Shown: in pieces, positions 9,199 to 18,370 of the stretch
Position numbering within the stretch: the first letter of the stretch is position 1
Layout of the letters: every line of letters starts with the position of its first letter
Origin: an uncultured Bacteroidota bacterium
GTDB taxonomy: Bacteria; Bacteroidota; Bacteroidia; B-17B0; Aurantibacillaceae
Assembly: GCA_903893815.1 (NCBI GenBank)
Contig: CAITNS010000043.1
Span: forward strand, 186,001-250,000
Length of the DNA stretch: 64,000 nt
Reading direction: 5' to 3'
The notes under the pieces: generated by a model
Told to the model about the DNA's origin: nothing
The model's database searches: none
The model's input: only the letters and a program-made list of their open reading frames with translations
Program-made: the position numbers and the translations under genes

Positions 9199-9543
9199 TT
9201 ATTTCTTCACTAACTCTTCCCAAAACTCTGCGCCACGGCGTGTGTGAGGAATTACAATCGTTCCACCAACAATATTAGCTACAGCAAAAATTTCGTAAAC
9301 TTCTTCGGTAGTACAGCCTTGTTCGTGGCATTTCAGTAAATGGTATTTAATGCAATCATCGCAACGTAAAACCATGCTAGCCACTAAGCCTAACATTTCT
9401 TTTGTCTTCACATTTAAAGCACCGTCAGAATAAGTTTGCGTGTCTAAATTAAATAAACGTTTAATTACTAGGTTATCTTTACCTAAAATAACATCGTTCA
9501 TTTTCGAACGGTAATCGTTGAATTCTTTAACTTGATTTGACAT
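9199..9543 (-). CDS. Carboxymuconolactone decarboxylase/AhpD-like protein
   Basis: The 114-residue all-helical protein carries the CMD/AhpD signature CDDCIKYHLLKC: the CxxC redox pair is Cys61 and Cys64, with His68 behind it. It continues EGCTTEEVYEIFAVANIVGGTIVIPH, the typical second half of the domain. Family members act as alkylhydroperoxidase-type disulfide reductants or decarboxylases; the CxxC favours a peroxidase/redox role, but the substrate is unknown. It begins 1 bp after tatC ends, so the two are almost certainly co-transcribed. Confidence 0.88.
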   Translation of the reverse strand: MSNQVKEFNDYRSKMNDVILGKDNLVIKRLFNLDTQTYSDGALNVKTKEMLGLVASMVLRCDDCIKYHLLKCHEQGCTTEEVYEIFAVANIVGGTIVIPHTRRGAEFWEELVKK

Positions 9544-9544
9544 A

Positions 9545-10378
9545 TTATACTTCTAAATTATGTTTTTTAATCACGTAGGCACTCACAAAAATACTGATTT
9601 CGTATAGTAAATACATTGGCACAGCTACTACCATTTGCGATGTTACATCTGGCGAAGGCGTAATAACAGCAGCTGCAATTAAAATAATAACAACGGCATA
9701 TTTACGATACTTACGCATAAAATTAGGTGTTAATATGCCTAAGCGAGTTAAGAAATAAACCAACACTGGCAATTCAAATACTAAGCCTGAAACTAGCACC
9801 ATCGTTGAGATTAGAGAAATATAATCATCTAAAGTATTATTGGTTTGTACAATGCCACTATCAGATAATTGGTAATTGATTAAGAAATTATAGGACATAG
9901 GGAATAATAAAAAGTAACCAAAGAATATGCCGATTAAAAACAAAATAGAAGCAACAATCACAAACCATTTGGCGGGTTTAGATTCAGTGTCTTTAAGAGC
10001 AGGTTTAATAAACTTCCAAATCTCATACAGTACATAAGGAAATGCTAAAATAATTCCTCCTAATAAAGCAATCCACATGTGTGTGAAAAATTGTTCGGAT
10101 GCAGATAGCGTTTGTAAGTGAGGTTCTTTAACCGTCATGCACATCACATCGCCAGCACCTATTTTATAACCTAAAGAACATAGAGCTCGGTATGAAATAA
10201 AATCTTGTTTTAATGGCCCAAAAATAACGGTGTCGAATAAAAAATTATTAAACATAAATAACCCAACAGCAAAAATAAATATGGCAATAGCGCTGCGCAC
10301 TAAATGCCATCTTAATGCATCTAGGTGTTGCATAAACGACATTTGCATCGACATTTCTTCTGGTTGGTTATCTGCCAT
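9545..10378 (-). CDS. tatC: Twin-arginine translocase subunit TatC
   Basis: TatC is the signal-peptide receptor of the Tat exporter. About six membrane helices are visible. The N-terminal HLDALRWHLVR corresponds to the conserved HL-ELR cytoplasmic motif, and FPYVLYEIWKFIKPAL contains the conserved F-x-x-E region. The first periplasmic loop is long and has two Cys (ALCSLGYK..., DVMCMTV). ATG at 10376-10378 (MADNQPEE) is preferred over an in-frame TTG four codons upstream, giving 277 residues. No tatA/tatB gene is in the window. The gene lies 27 bp downstream of hisIE and 1 bp upstream of the CMD gene. Confidence 0.93.
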   Translation of the reverse strand: MADNQPEEMSMQMSFMQHLDALRWHLVRSAIAIFIFAVGLFMFNNFLFDTVIFGPLKQDFISYRALCSLGYKIGAGDVMCMTVKEPHLQTLSASEQFFTHMWIALLGGIILAFPYVLYEIWKFIKPALKDTESKPAKWFVIVASILFLIGIFFGYFLLFPMSYNFLINYQLSDSGIVQTNNTLDDYISLISTMVLVSGLVFELPVLVYFLTRLGILTPNFMRKYRKYAVVIILIAAAVITPSPDVTSQMVVAVPMYLLYEISIFVSAYVIKKHNLEV

Positions 10379-10405
10379 AATCGGGGGCAAATTTAAGCAT
10401 TATTA

Positions 10406-10996
10406 TTAATGCCTATCCTTTAAAACTTGAATAATATCGTTTAAAGTAAAGTTTTTTGCCTGTAATAATATTAGGTAGTGAAATAGTAAATCAGCCGCTT
10501 CTCCTTTAAACAGCTCGTCATTATTGTCTTTTGCTTCAATTACTACCTCCACAGCTTCTTCTCCAACTTTTTGAGCAATTTTATTAATACCTTTTGCAAA
10601 TAATGAGGCTGTATATGATTTATCAGTTGGGTTATTTTTTCTATCTCTTATAATCGTTTCTAGTTCTATTAAAAAATTAGGAGAGATATTTTTTTCGTTA
10701 AAGCAAGTATCGGAGCCTTTGTGACAAGTTGGTCCAGCAGGAGTGGCTTTTATTAATATGGTATCTTGGTCGCAATCAATTAAAAGTGAATTAACGTCTA
10801 AGAAATTGCCACTCTCTTCTCCTTTGGTCCATAATCTATTTTTGGAGCGTGAGAAAAATGTAACGCGGTTTTCTTGTTGTGTTTTATCAAATGCTTCTTG
10901 GTTCATATAGCCAAGCATTAATACTACGTTAGTAATGTTATCTTGTATAATTACAGGAATTAATCCGTCTGGTGATTTAGTAAAGTCTGGTTTCAT
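10406..10996 (-). CDS. hisIE: Bifunctional phosphoribosyl-AMP cyclohydrolase/phosphoribosyl-ATP pyrophosphatase
   Basis: This catalyses histidine synthesis steps 2 and 3. The HisI half (about 1-105) shows GYMNQEAF, FFSRSKNRLWTKGEESGN, the metal-binding DCDQD, and GPTCHKGSDTCF with its Zn cysteines. The HisE half (about 108-196) shows YTASLFAKGINKIAQKVGEEAVE and EAADLLFHYLILL, typical of the alpha-helical pyrophosphohydrolase. At 196 residues the fusion has normal length. It is the last his gene, 5 bp after hisF. Confidence 0.97.
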   Translation of the reverse strand: MKPDFTKSPDGLIPVIIQDNITNVVLMLGYMNQEAFDKTQQENRVTFFSRSKNRLWTKGEESGNFLDVNSLLIDCDQDTILIKATPAGPTCHKGSDTCFNEKNISPNFLIELETIIRDRKNNPTDKSYTASLFAKGINKIAQKVGEEAVEVVIEAKDNNDELFKGEAADLLFHYLILLQAKNFTLNDIIQVLKDRH

Positions 10997-11001
10997 ATTA
11001 T

Positions 11002-11757
11002 CTATAATCTAATTTCTATTTGGTTTGATTTTAAAAATCTTTTTAATTCTGGTATGGCAATTTCTTTATAATGAAAAACACTTGCTGCTAAAGCCGCATC
11101 TGCTTTTCCATTTTCAAAAATTTCTTTAAAGTGTTGCATAGTGCCTGCTCCACCACTTGCTATTACTGGAACATTTACGGCTTCTGAAATTTGTTTGGTG
11201 ATATCTAATGCAAAGCCATCTTTTGTTCCATCATTATTCATCGACGTTAATAATATTTCTCCGGCACCTAAAGCAACAGCTTGTTTTGCCCAGTCAAGTG
11301 TTTTTAATTCTGTTTTTACTCTACCTCCGTTTAAGTATACATACCAGTCATTATCTTCAAATTTAGTATCGATAGCTAGCACCACACATTGACTTCCAAA
11401 TTGACTGGCTAAATCTTTTATTAATTGAGGATTTTTAACAGCAGAGGTATTAACAGAGATTTTATCTGCACCAGCATTTAATAAAGCAGACACGTCCTCA
11501 ATTGAGCTAATTCCACCACCAACCGTAAATGGAATATTGATATGCTTGGCAATGCGAGTTACTAATTCCGACAATGTTTTTCGTTTTTCGTTAGTGGCTG
11601 TGATGTCTAAAAACACTAATTCATCAGCGCCTTGTTTGGCATATTCGATAGCAAGTTCAACTGGATCTCCAGCATCTCTAATGTTTTCAAAGTTGATGCC
11701 CTTTACTGTCCTTCCGTCTTTGATGTCCAGGCATGGAATTATTCTTTTTGTAATCAT
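11002..11757 (-). CDS. hisF: Imidazole glycerol phosphate synthase cyclase subunit HisF
   Basis: The 251-residue (beta/alpha)8 barrel has [18 protein letters not shown] with catalytic Asp11, [23 protein letters not shown] (second catalytic Asp) and [12 protein letters not shown]. It uses ammonia from HisH to convert PRFAR into IGP and AICAR. It lies 30 bp after a four-helix-bundle gene that separates it from hisA, and 5 bp before hisIE. Confidence 0.97.
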   Translation of the reverse strand: MITKRIIPCLDIKDGRTVKGINFENIRDAGDPVELAIEYAKQGADELVFLDITATNEKRKTLSELVTRIAKHINIPFTVGGGISSIEDVSALLNAGADKISVNTSAVKNPQLIKDLASQFGSQCVVLAIDTKFEDNDWYVYLNGGRVKTELKTLDWAKQAVALGAGEILLTSMNNDGTKDGFALDITKQISEAVNVPVIASGGAGTMQHFKEIFENGKADAALAASVFHYKEIAIPELKRFLKSNQIEIRL

Positions 11758-11787
11758 TTCTTTGATTTAGGATTTGCGAATGACGAG

Positions 11788-12153
11788 TTACGATTTTTGA
11801 TTTGCATTATTTCGAGCAGTTTTTAATGAAGCAACTATGATCGAAAGAATTTCATTCGCTTCTTTATGAATAACTTCTAATTCATTTTTATGTTCAGGAA
11901 GTAACTCCATAAAAATCTCTAAGAAATACATGGTTTCATCACATTCCTCTTCAACAATTTTTAGTTTATTTATGAAGTCAGGTGTTGATTTTGCTCTAGA
12001 TACCGCTCTATAATTTGCACCCAAAGATGAACTACATCTACTTATTTGATTAACTAATGCAAAGTAAGGTTGCTTATTTGGTGTTTTTTCAATAAATTTT
12101 AATACAGTAATAGCAAATTGTTTTGTTCTTAGTTTCAAGTCTTGTGGTTTCAT
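11788..12153 (-). CDS. Four-helix-bundle protein of the 23S rRNA intervening-sequence (S23) family, first copy in his operon
   Basis: The 121-residue helical protein has the family core ISRCSSSLGANYRAVSRAKS followed by FINKLKIVEEECDETMYFLE, matching the RSA-S-GANYREA / K-x-x-x-E-x-x-E-T-x-Y-W pattern of S23/IVP-like proteins. Family function is unclear; related folds include the Avd proteins of diversity-generating retroelements and ORFs in 23S rRNA insertions. It sits between hisA and hisF with 29 and 30 bp gaps, whereas true his neighbours are 1-5 bp apart. Its neighbouring spacers contain TTCGTAA-type strings in opposite orientation. It is probably an inserted cassette co-transcribed with his. 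Confidence 0.85.
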   Translation of the reverse strand: MKPQDLKLRTKQFAITVLKFIEKTPNKQPYFALVNQISRCSSSLGANYRAVSRAKSTPDFINKLKIVEEECDETMYFLEIFMELLPEHKNELEVIHKEANEILSIIVASLKTARNNANQKS

Positions 12154-12182
12154 AGTTAGAAATTTAATTATAAATCTAAGTT

Positions 12183-12914
12183 CTAAATTCGTAAGTCTTC
12201 AATTGCACTTCGTAATACGTCCATCGTAATTCTACCTTCGTAAATAGCTTTTCCAACAATAGTTGCAGAACAACCTATATTTTTTAATTCAATTAAATCA
12301 CTTAATTGAGAGACGCCACCACTGGCTGTTAAATTTAGTTTAGGAAATTTTGCAATCATGTTTTTATATAAATCAATCGATGGGCCTTGTAATAATCCAT
12401 CTTTCGAAATATCTGTACAGAAAACATTTTCAATTCCTTCGTTCAAATTTTCTTCAATGAAATCATAGATTGAAACATTGGTTGTTTCTAACCAACCACT
12501 TACAGCTATTTTTTCGTCCTTAACATCTGCCCCTAAAAATATTTTTTTTGCGCCATATTTTTTAATCCAAGAAAAAAATAGCGGTTTATTTTTTACTGCC
12601 AAACTCCCAATGGTTGCTAAGTCAGCCCCGTAATTGAAAACTGTTTCTATATCATCCTGTGTTTTAATCCCTCCTCCAAAATCAATTGACAATTTTGTTT
12701 TACTGGCGATACTCTCTAACACTTTATAATTGACTACTTTTCCTAATTTAGCCCCATCTAAATCCACTAAATGTAGTCGAGTAATTCCAATACTTTCAAA
12801 CTCCAAAGCGACTTCTAAAGGATTTTCATTATAAATTGTTTTTTGCGCATAATCGCCTTGTGTTAATCGCACACATTTACCATCTATGATATCAATTGCC
12901 GGAATGATTTCCAT
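12183..12914 (-). CDS. hisA: ProFAR isomerase HisA
   Basis: The 243-residue (beta/alpha)8 barrel isomerises the ProFAR aminoaldose to PRFAR. Motifs: IPAIDIIDGKCVRLTQGDY (catalytic Asp8), IDFGGGI, ATIGSLA, FCTDISKDGLLQG (second Asp) and LTASGGVS. It lies 3 bp after hisH. A four-helix-bundle gene follows 29 bp downstream. Confidence 0.97.
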   Translation of the reverse strand: MEIIPAIDIIDGKCVRLTQGDYAQKTIYNENPLEVALEFESIGITRLHLVDLDGAKLGKVVNYKVLESIASKTKLSIDFGGGIKTQDDIETVFNYGADLATIGSLAVKNKPLFFSWIKKYGAKKIFLGADVKDEKIAVSGWLETTNVSIYDFIEENLNEGIENVFCTDISKDGLLQGPSIDLYKNMIAKFPKLNLTASGGVSQLSDLIELKNIGCSATIVGKAIYEGRITMDVLRSAIEDLRI

Positions 12915-12917
12915 GTC

Positions 12918-13499
12918 TTATATTTTGATAAAGTTTTCTAATAGTTTTTGTCCTGCATCGCTTGATTTTTCAGGGTGAAATTGAACACCATAAAAATTAT
13001 TTTTTTGAAGTGAAGTACTATATTTTATTCCATAGTCTGTTTTAGAAATAGTATGATTGCTTATTTCAGCATAATAACTATGAACTAAATACATATATTC
13101 GTTTTCTTTAATTCCTTCAAATAAATTAGTCTTTAAATCATAGATAGTGTTCCATCCTATTTGAGGGACCTTAATATCACCTGTGAATAATTTAATTTGA
13201 TTGTCAAATATTCCCAAACACTCTGTGTTTCCTTCTTCTGAGGATTTACATAGGAGTTGCATCCCCAAACAAATGCCCAATACTGGTTGTTTTAAATTCA
13301 CAATCACTTCATCTAATTTCTTTTCTTTGAGGTATTGCATTGCTGAACTAGCTTCACCCACGCCTGGAAAGATAATCTTATCGGATGATTTTAAAATGCT
13401 AATATCATCTGTAACGTTGGCATTAACGCCAATCCGCTCTAAAGCAAATAAAACAGATTGCACATTACCCGCATTATATTTTATGATGGATACTTTCAT
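12918..13499 (-). CDS. hisH: Imidazole glycerol phosphate synthase glutaminase subunit HisH
   Basis: The class I glutamine amidotransferase has 193 residues. The nucleophile is Cys77 in GICLGMQLL, the oxyanion region is PGVGEA, and the catalytic His-Glu pair is in VQFHPEKS near 175. It supplies ammonia to HisF. It starts 49 bp after the second four-helix-bundle gene and ends 3 bp before hisA. Confidence 0.97.
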   Translation of the reverse strand: MKVSIIKYNAGNVQSVLFALERIGVNANVTDDISILKSSDKIIFPGVGEASSAMQYLKEKKLDEVIVNLKQPVLGICLGMQLLCKSSEEGNTECLGIFDNQIKLFTGDIKVPQIGWNTIYDLKTNLFEGIKENEYMYLVHSYYAEISNHTISKTDYGIKYSTSLQKNNFYGVQFHPEKSSDAGQKLLENFIKI

Positions 13500-13506
13500 A
13501 GTAAGT

Positions 13507-13966
13507 ATAAGTTGTAAGTTTTAAGAAGAAAGGCTGGGTAAAGTAAATTTAAATTTTGTTTATAGATACTGATTTAGAATATCCATGAATTAAACGTCTA
13601 ACTTCATCTGCTAAATTCTCAAGTTCATTTGCTGTTTTTTCGTTTATGTATTCTAAATCTTTTGAAAGAAGAATATAATATTTTACTTCTTCTAATGAGC
13701 CTTCTGATATATTTAAAAAATTTAATTTATTTGGAGTAGTTTTCTTTTTATAGCCTTCAGCAATATTTGCAGCTATAGATACAGCAGCTCTTCTAACTTG
13801 ATTTGTTAAAGCGTACACTTCTTCTTTTGGATAATTTTTAGTCACTTTGTAAATTGACAGTGCCAATAAATGTGCTTTTTGCCAAACTATTAATCCTTTA
13901 AATGAGGTTGTCTTTTCCATTTTTAATTATATAAATTATTTTTTAAATATACGCCTTACAACTTAT
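13507..13966. repeat. 12-bp perfect inverted repeats bracketing the second four-helix-bundle gene
   Basis: ATAAGTTGTAAG at 13507-13518 and its exact complement CTTACAACTTAT at 13955-13966 enclose the gene at 13549-13920. Further CTTACAAC sequence follows at 13976-13983 and GTAAG at 13501. The whole interval is 460 bp. Confidence 0.8.
13549..13920 (-). CDS. Four-helix-bundle protein of the S23 family, second copy in his operon
   Basis: The 123-residue helical protein has the other common sub-type core: QVRRAAVSIAANIAEGYKKKT, then FLNISEGSLEEVKYYILLSKDL. It differs strongly from the copy at 11788-12153, so this is not a recent tandem duplication. It lies between hisB and hisH with gaps of 56 and 49 bp. 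The gaps carry the perfect 12-bp inverted repeat described at 13507-13966. Biochemical role is unknown; a link to histidine synthesis is not implied by the family. Confidence 0.87.
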   Translation of the reverse strand: MEKTTSFKGLIVWQKAHLLALSIYKVTKNYPKEEVYALTNQVRRAAVSIAANIAEGYKKKTTPNKLNFLNISEGSLEEVKYYILLSKDLEYINEKTANELENLADEVRRLIHGYSKSVSINKI

Positions 13967-13976
13967 TTCTTTCTCC

Positions 13977-15086
13977 TTACAACATACCCTTAGTACTTGG
14001 TAAACTCATATTATTTGCATCTCTTTTTACTGCTATTTTAATAGCTTTAGCAAAAGCTTTAAAAATCGATTCTATTTTATGGTGTTCATTTTGTCCTTCT
14101 ACTTTAATATTTAAATTACATTTAGATGCATCACTAAATGATTTAAAAAAGTGATAAAACATTTCTGTTGGCATATCTCCAATTTTTTCTCTTTTAAATT
14201 CTGCTTGCCATTCAATCCAATTTCTACCTCCAAAATCTAAGGCTACTTGAGCTAAACAATCATCCATTGGTAAGCAAAAACCGTATCGTTCAATACCTCT
14301 TTTATCTCCTAATGCTTTTGCAAAAGCTTCACCTAATGTAATAGCGGTATCCTCAATGGTGTGGTGTTCATCAATATGTAAATCTCCTTTTGCATTGATG
14401 GATAAATCGATGTTACCGTGTTTAGCAATTTGTTCTAACATGTGATCAAAAAAAGCAAGCCCTGTTTTAATTTCTGCTTTGCCGCTACCATCTATATTAA
14501 TTGCGATAGTAATATCTGTTTCTTTTGTAGTTCTAGTGTGTGTAATATTTCTTTCAGGGAGTTTAAGGTAATTATAAATTTCCTCCCACGTCTCCACTAT
14601 CTTGTCAATCTCATTTTCAAATCCTGTTTCTTTATCATAGTTTTTGATGAAGATGGATTTGCTTCCTAAATTCTTAGCTAAATTAACATCAGTTAATCTA
14701 TCGCCAATAACAAACGAATTTGCTAAATCATAGTCGCCATTTACATATTTGGTTAGCATACCCGTGTTTGGCTTACGCGTTGGTTGATTATCTTTTTCAA
14801 ATGTTCTATCGATACATTGGTCTTCAAATGTTATGCCTTCATTCGCTAAAGTATCAACCATTAAATTATGAACTGGCCAAAATGTATTTTCAGGAAACGA
14901 ATCAGTTCCTAAGCCGTCTTGGTTTGTTACCATTACTAATTCATAATCTAATTCTCGAACTATTTTTCCTAACCAAGTAATAACGCCAGGTAAAAATTTA
15001 AATTTCTCAAAACTATCAATTTGAAAATCGGTGGGTGGTTCCCAAATCAAGGTCCCATCTCTATCAATAAATAATACTTTTTGCAT
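13977..15086 (-). CDS. hisB: Bifunctional histidinol-phosphatase/imidazoleglycerol-phosphate dehydratase
   Basis: This is a 369-residue fusion. The N-terminal HAD phosphatase (about 1-165) starts [13 protein letters not shown] (nucleophile Asp, general acid Asp) with VTNQDGLG and [17 protein letters not shown]. The C-terminal dehydratase (about 180-369) has [33 protein letters not shown] and [19 protein letters not shown], which hold the manganese-binding His clusters. It catalyses steps 6 and 8. It starts 1 bp after hisC. Confidence 0.97.
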   Translation of the reverse strand: MQKVLFIDRDGTLIWEPPTDFQIDSFEKFKFLPGVITWLGKIVRELDYELVMVTNQDGLGTDSFPENTFWPVHNLMVDTLANEGITFEDQCIDRTFEKDNQPTRKPNTGMLTKYVNGDYDLANSFVIGDRLTDVNLAKNLGSKSIFIKNYDKETGFENEIDKIVETWEEIYNYLKLPERNITHTRTTKETDITIAINIDGSGKAEIKTGLAFFDHMLEQIAKHGNIDLSINAKGDLHIDEHHTIEDTAITLGEAFAKALGDKRGIERYGFCLPMDDCLAQVALDFGGRNWIEWQAEFKREKIGDMPTEMFYHFFKSFSDASKCNLNIKVEGQNEHHKIESIFKAFAKAIKIAVKRDANNMSLPSTKGML

Positions 15087-15087
15087 G

Positions 15088-16140
15088 TTACTTATATTGT
15101 TTTAATGTGTCTATTAACTGTTTGTTTTCTTTTTCTGTTCCAACGCTTATGCGAATTCTATTTTCACAATTTAATAAGCTGGAACGGTTGCTGATTAAAA
15201 TAGTTTTTTTTAATAGATAGTTACAAATATCACTCGCGTTAGATACTTCAATTAAAAAATAATTTGCATCGCTTTCAAGAATGTTTTTCACAAAGGGCAA
15301 TTGTTGCAATTCGTTTTCTAAAACTATTTTTTGTTTTAAAATGCTATCTACTAATGTATCTTTTATTGCGGATTTATTCAAGGCTTTTAATATCAATTCT
15401 TGAGAGTTGGAGTTAATATTAAAAGGCGGACGAACTTTATTTAGAATTTCAATAATGGAAGGATTCCCGTAAGCGACTCCAACACGTAAAGCTGCTAATC
15501 CCCATGCTTTTGAAAAGGTTTGTAAAACCAAAATATTTTCAAATTCAGTAATTAAAGATAGGGCAGAGGCTTTTTCAGAGAAATCAATATAAGCTTCATC
15601 AACCACAACAATACCATTAAAATTTAAAGCAATTGTTTTTAATTGCTCTATCGAGATACTAGTGCCTGTTGGATTATTTGGAGTGCAAATAAAAACGAGT
15701 TTCGTTCTTAAGTTCGTAGTTTTTAAAATGACGTGTTCATCAAACAAAAAGCTTTCTTTTTTTAATGGTGCATTTAAAACTTCTACATTATTTAATTGGG
15801 CATATACTTTAAACATCCCAAAAGTTGGTTCGCAAATCAAGATATTATCTTGCTTAGGTTCACAAAAGCAACGAATCAGTATATCAATTAATTCATCGCT
15901 ACCATTACCAATAGCCACTTGATTTAAGTTTACTTTTTTATATGTTGCAATTGCTTGTTTTACTTTGCTTTGAGAAGAACAAGGGTAACGCTCATAACCT
16001 AAACCTATTGGCGAACCAAAATTATTTTCACAGTTATCTAAAAAAACAGCTTCACTATTATCCAAATAATCATCTCTCCAAACTTTGTAAGATTGAAGCG
16101 ATTTTATATTTTCTCTTGTTATAGCATCTAAATTGAACAT
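15088..16140 (-). CDS. hisC: Histidinol-phosphate aminotransferase
   Basis: The PLP-dependent fold-type I aminotransferase has 350 residues. Motifs: [36 protein letters not shown], and [16 protein letters not shown], which contains the Schiff-base Lys. It converts imidazole acetol-phosphate and glutamate to histidinol-phosphate. It follows hisD by 3 bp. Confidence 0.96.
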   Translation of the reverse strand: MFNLDAITRENIKSLQSYKVWRDDYLDNSEAVFLDNCENNFGSPIGLGYERYPCSSQSKVKQAIATYKKVNLNQVAIGNGSDELIDILIRCFCEPKQDNILICEPTFGMFKVYAQLNNVEVLNAPLKKESFLFDEHVILKTTNLRTKLVFICTPNNPTGTSISIEQLKTIALNFNGIVVVDEAYIDFSEKASALSLITEFENILVLQTFSKAWGLAALRVGVAYGNPSIIEILNKVRPPFNINSNSQELILKALNKSAIKDTLVDSILKQKIVLENELQQLPFVKNILESDANYFLIEVSNASDICNYLLKKTILISNRSSLLNCENRIRISVGTEKENKQLIDTLKQYK

Positions 16141-16143
16141 AAT

Positions 16144-17427
16144 TTATAAATTACTTTTTAATCTTAATGTTACTGCATTTTTGTGAGCTTGTAATCCTTC
16201 TGCTTCAGCCATCAATTCAATAGCTGGGCCGATAGTGTTTATACCTTCTTTACTTAATTTTTGGTAGGTAATTTTTTTCACGAAACTATCTAAACTTACT
16301 CCACTGTATGCTTTTGCGTATCCGTTGGTTGGCAAGGTATGATTAGTTCCCGAAGCATAATCGCCTGCACTTTCACAGGAATAATTTCCTAAAAATACTG
16401 AACCGGCATTTACAACTTGTTCTGCTAATTGTTCATCATTTTCACAAGCAATAATTAAATGCTCTGGGGCATATTCGTTTAATAAGTCAATAGCTTCTGT
16501 ATTTGTTTTTACTAAAATTGCCTTGCTGTTTTCAAGTGCTTTAGTTGCAAATTCTTTTCTTGGCAAAAGCGCTAATTGTTTTTTTAATTCAGTTTGAATG
16601 TTTTGGATTGCATCTTCATTGGTAGAAACTAAAATAACTTGAGAATCTGAACCATGCTCTGCCTGAGATAACAAATCTGCTGCAACAAATTCAGGAACAC
16701 ATGTATCATCAACTAACACGGCTACCTCTGATGGACCAGCTGGCATATCAATAGCCACGCCTTGTTTATTAACTAATTGTTTAGCGCAGGTTACATATTG
16801 ATTTCCTGGACCAAATATTTTATAAACTTGCGGAATGATTTCGGTACCATAAGTCATTCCTCCAATAGCTTGTACACCACCAACTTTAAAAACTTTAGTA
16901 ATTCCAATTAATTGTGCTGTATATAAAATGGCAGGATTAATATTTCCATTAGTATCTGGCGGAGTACACAAAATAATTTCTTCGCAGCCAGCTAACTTTG
17001 CAGGCACTCCTAACATTAAAATAGTTGAGAACAAGGGCGCGGTGCCACCAGGAATATACAATCCTACTTTTTGAATAGCGATGGATTTTCTCCAGCATTT
17101 CACGCCAGGCATCGTTTCAATAATTTTCACTTCTTCTTTTTGGGCAGAGTGAAATGTTTCAATATTTTTTTTAGCTAATTGAATGGCTTGTTTTAATTCT
17201 TTAGAAATCTGTTTCTCAGCTTCTATAAATTCTGAATCACTTACTAGGACATTTGAAATAGTTACTTTATCAAACTGTAAAGTGTACTTATTGACTGCTG
17301 ATTGCCTATTGGTTTTAATATCTGACAATACAGATTGTACAGTAGCTTCTAATGAAGTTGTATCAATTGCTGGACGTTTCAGTATGTCTTTCCAGATTTC
17401 TTTATTTGGATATTTAATTAGTTCCAT
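16144..17427 (-). CDS. hisD: Histidinol dehydrogenase
   Basis: The 427-residue Zn enzyme oxidises L-histidinol to histidine with two NAD+. Typical strings are YIPGGTAPLFSTILM, VGGVQAIGGMTYGTE, IFGPGNQYVTCAKQ, DMPAGPSEVAVL, LLSQAEHGSDSQ (Zn ligands) and GTNHTLPT. The length is usual. The 54-bp gap to hisG holds a repeat-like element (17446-17476) and is the largest gap between adjacent his genes apart from the four-helix-bundle insertions. Confidence 0.97.
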   Translation of the reverse strand: MELIKYPNKEIWKDILKRPAIDTTSLEATVQSVLSDIKTNRQSAVNKYTLQFDKVTISNVLVSDSEFIEAEKQISKELKQAIQLAKKNIETFHSAQKEEVKIIETMPGVKCWRKSIAIQKVGLYIPGGTAPLFSTILMLGVPAKLAGCEEIILCTPPDTNGNINPAILYTAQLIGITKVFKVGGVQAIGGMTYGTEIIPQVYKIFGPGNQYVTCAKQLVNKQGVAIDMPAGPSEVAVLVDDTCVPEFVAADLLSQAEHGSDSQVILVSTNEDAIQNIQTELKKQLALLPRKEFATKALENSKAILVKTNTEAIDLLNEYAPEHLIIACENDEQLAEQVVNAGSVFLGNYSCESAGDYASGTNHTLPTNGYAKAYSGVSLDSFVKKITYQKLSKEGINTIGPAIELMAEAEGLQAHKNAVTLRLKSNL

Positions 17428-17445
17428 GTTTTATTTATTATGTGC

Positions 17446-17476
17446 TTCTGTTCTCGACTGCGCTCGAACTGACAGC
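17446..17476. repeat. Imperfect palindromic intergenic element, TCTCGACTGCGCTCGAAC
   Basis: The hisG-hisD gap contains CTTCTGTTCTCGACTGCGCT followed by CGAACTGACAG, an imperfect inverted repeat that is GC-rich against an AT-rich background. I recall similar strings from spacers of other Bacteroidota genomes, but a database check is needed. Confidence 0.45.
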
Positions 17477-17481
17477 GTGTC

Positions 17482-18342
17482 TTAAAGTATCATTTTTTCA
17501 ATTGGTACAACTAATATTCCTTGTGCACCTTCTGCTTTCAATTTTTCAATAATTTCCCAAAACTGATTTTCTTCAACTACAGAGTGAACAGAACTCCAGC
17601 CTTTGTTTGCTAGTGGTAAAATAGTTGGGCTTTTCATACCTGGCAATATTTTGCAGATAGCTTCTAATTTACTGTTTGGAGCGTTTAATAAAATGTATTT
17701 AGTGTTTTTAGCTTTTCTAACAGCATTCATTCTAAACAACAGCTTATCTAAAATGTTTTGTTGTTCTTTTCCTAGTTTTTTGTTAGCCACTAAAACCGCT
17801 TCAGATTTTAAAATGATTTCTACTTCTTTTAGTCCATTAGTAAATAATGTGCTTCCAGAACTCACTAAGTCACAAATTGCATCTGCTAATCCAATGCTAG
17901 GGGCAATTTCAACCGACCCACTTATTTCGTGAATCTCTGCTTTTATTTTTTGAGATTTTAAATATTTAGACAAAATTGTAGAGTAAGTAGTAGCAATACG
18001 CTTACCATTTAAATCTTTAATGGATTTATAATTTTGTTCTTTCGGTATAGCTAAAGATAAACGACATTTCCCAAATCCTAGTTTGTCAACTACTTTTAGG
18101 TTTTTGTTTTTTTCTAGTAATACGTTTTCGCCAACAATGCCGATATCAGCAACACCATCTTCTACATATTGCGGAATATCATCATCTCTTAAAAAGAAAA
18201 CTTCAATTGGGAAATTAGAAGCTTCTGTTTTTAACTTATTTAATCCGTTATCGATATCGATCCCGCATTCTTTTAAAAGTTTCAGAGAGTTTTCGCTTAA
18301 GCGTCCTGATTTTTGAATGGCTATTTTTATTTTTTTTTGCAT
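17482..18342 (-). CDS. hisG: ATP phosphoribosyltransferase, long form
   Basis: The 286-residue protein catalyses the first, committed step from ATP and PRPP. It starts IKIAIQKSGRLSENSLKLLKEC, with GIVGENVL and DLVSSGSTLFTNGL in the catalytic domains and a C-terminal ACT-like regulatory domain (about 210-286, SPTILPLANKGWSSVHSVV...GILVVPIEKM). It is therefore the HisZ-independent, histidine-inhibited long form. It is the first structural gene after the leader and terminator at 18371-18506. Confidence 0.97.
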   Translation of the reverse strand: MQKKIKIAIQKSGRLSENSLKLLKECGIDIDNGLNKLKTEASNFPIEVFFLRDDDIPQYVEDGVADIGIVGENVLLEKNKNLKVVDKLGFGKCRLSLAIPKEQNYKSIKDLNGKRIATTYSTILSKYLKSQKIKAEIHEISGSVEIAPSIGLADAICDLVSSGSTLFTNGLKEVEIILKSEAVLVANKKLGKEQQNILDKLLFRMNAVRKAKNTKYILLNAPNSKLEAICKILPGMKSPTILPLANKGWSSVHSVVEENQFWEIIEKLKAEGAQGILVVPIEKMIL

Positions 18343-18370
18343 TTGTTTAGATTTTTGAAATTAATTTTTG

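Noticed and set aside
11141-11826. Plus-strand open frames across hisF and its upstream spacer.
   Set aside because: Antisense to a well-defined HisF; the predicted peptides show no domain.
13549-13920. Four-helix-bundle gene as the Avd of a diversity-generating retroelement.
   Set aside because: No reverse transcriptase, template repeat or variable repeat is present nearby.
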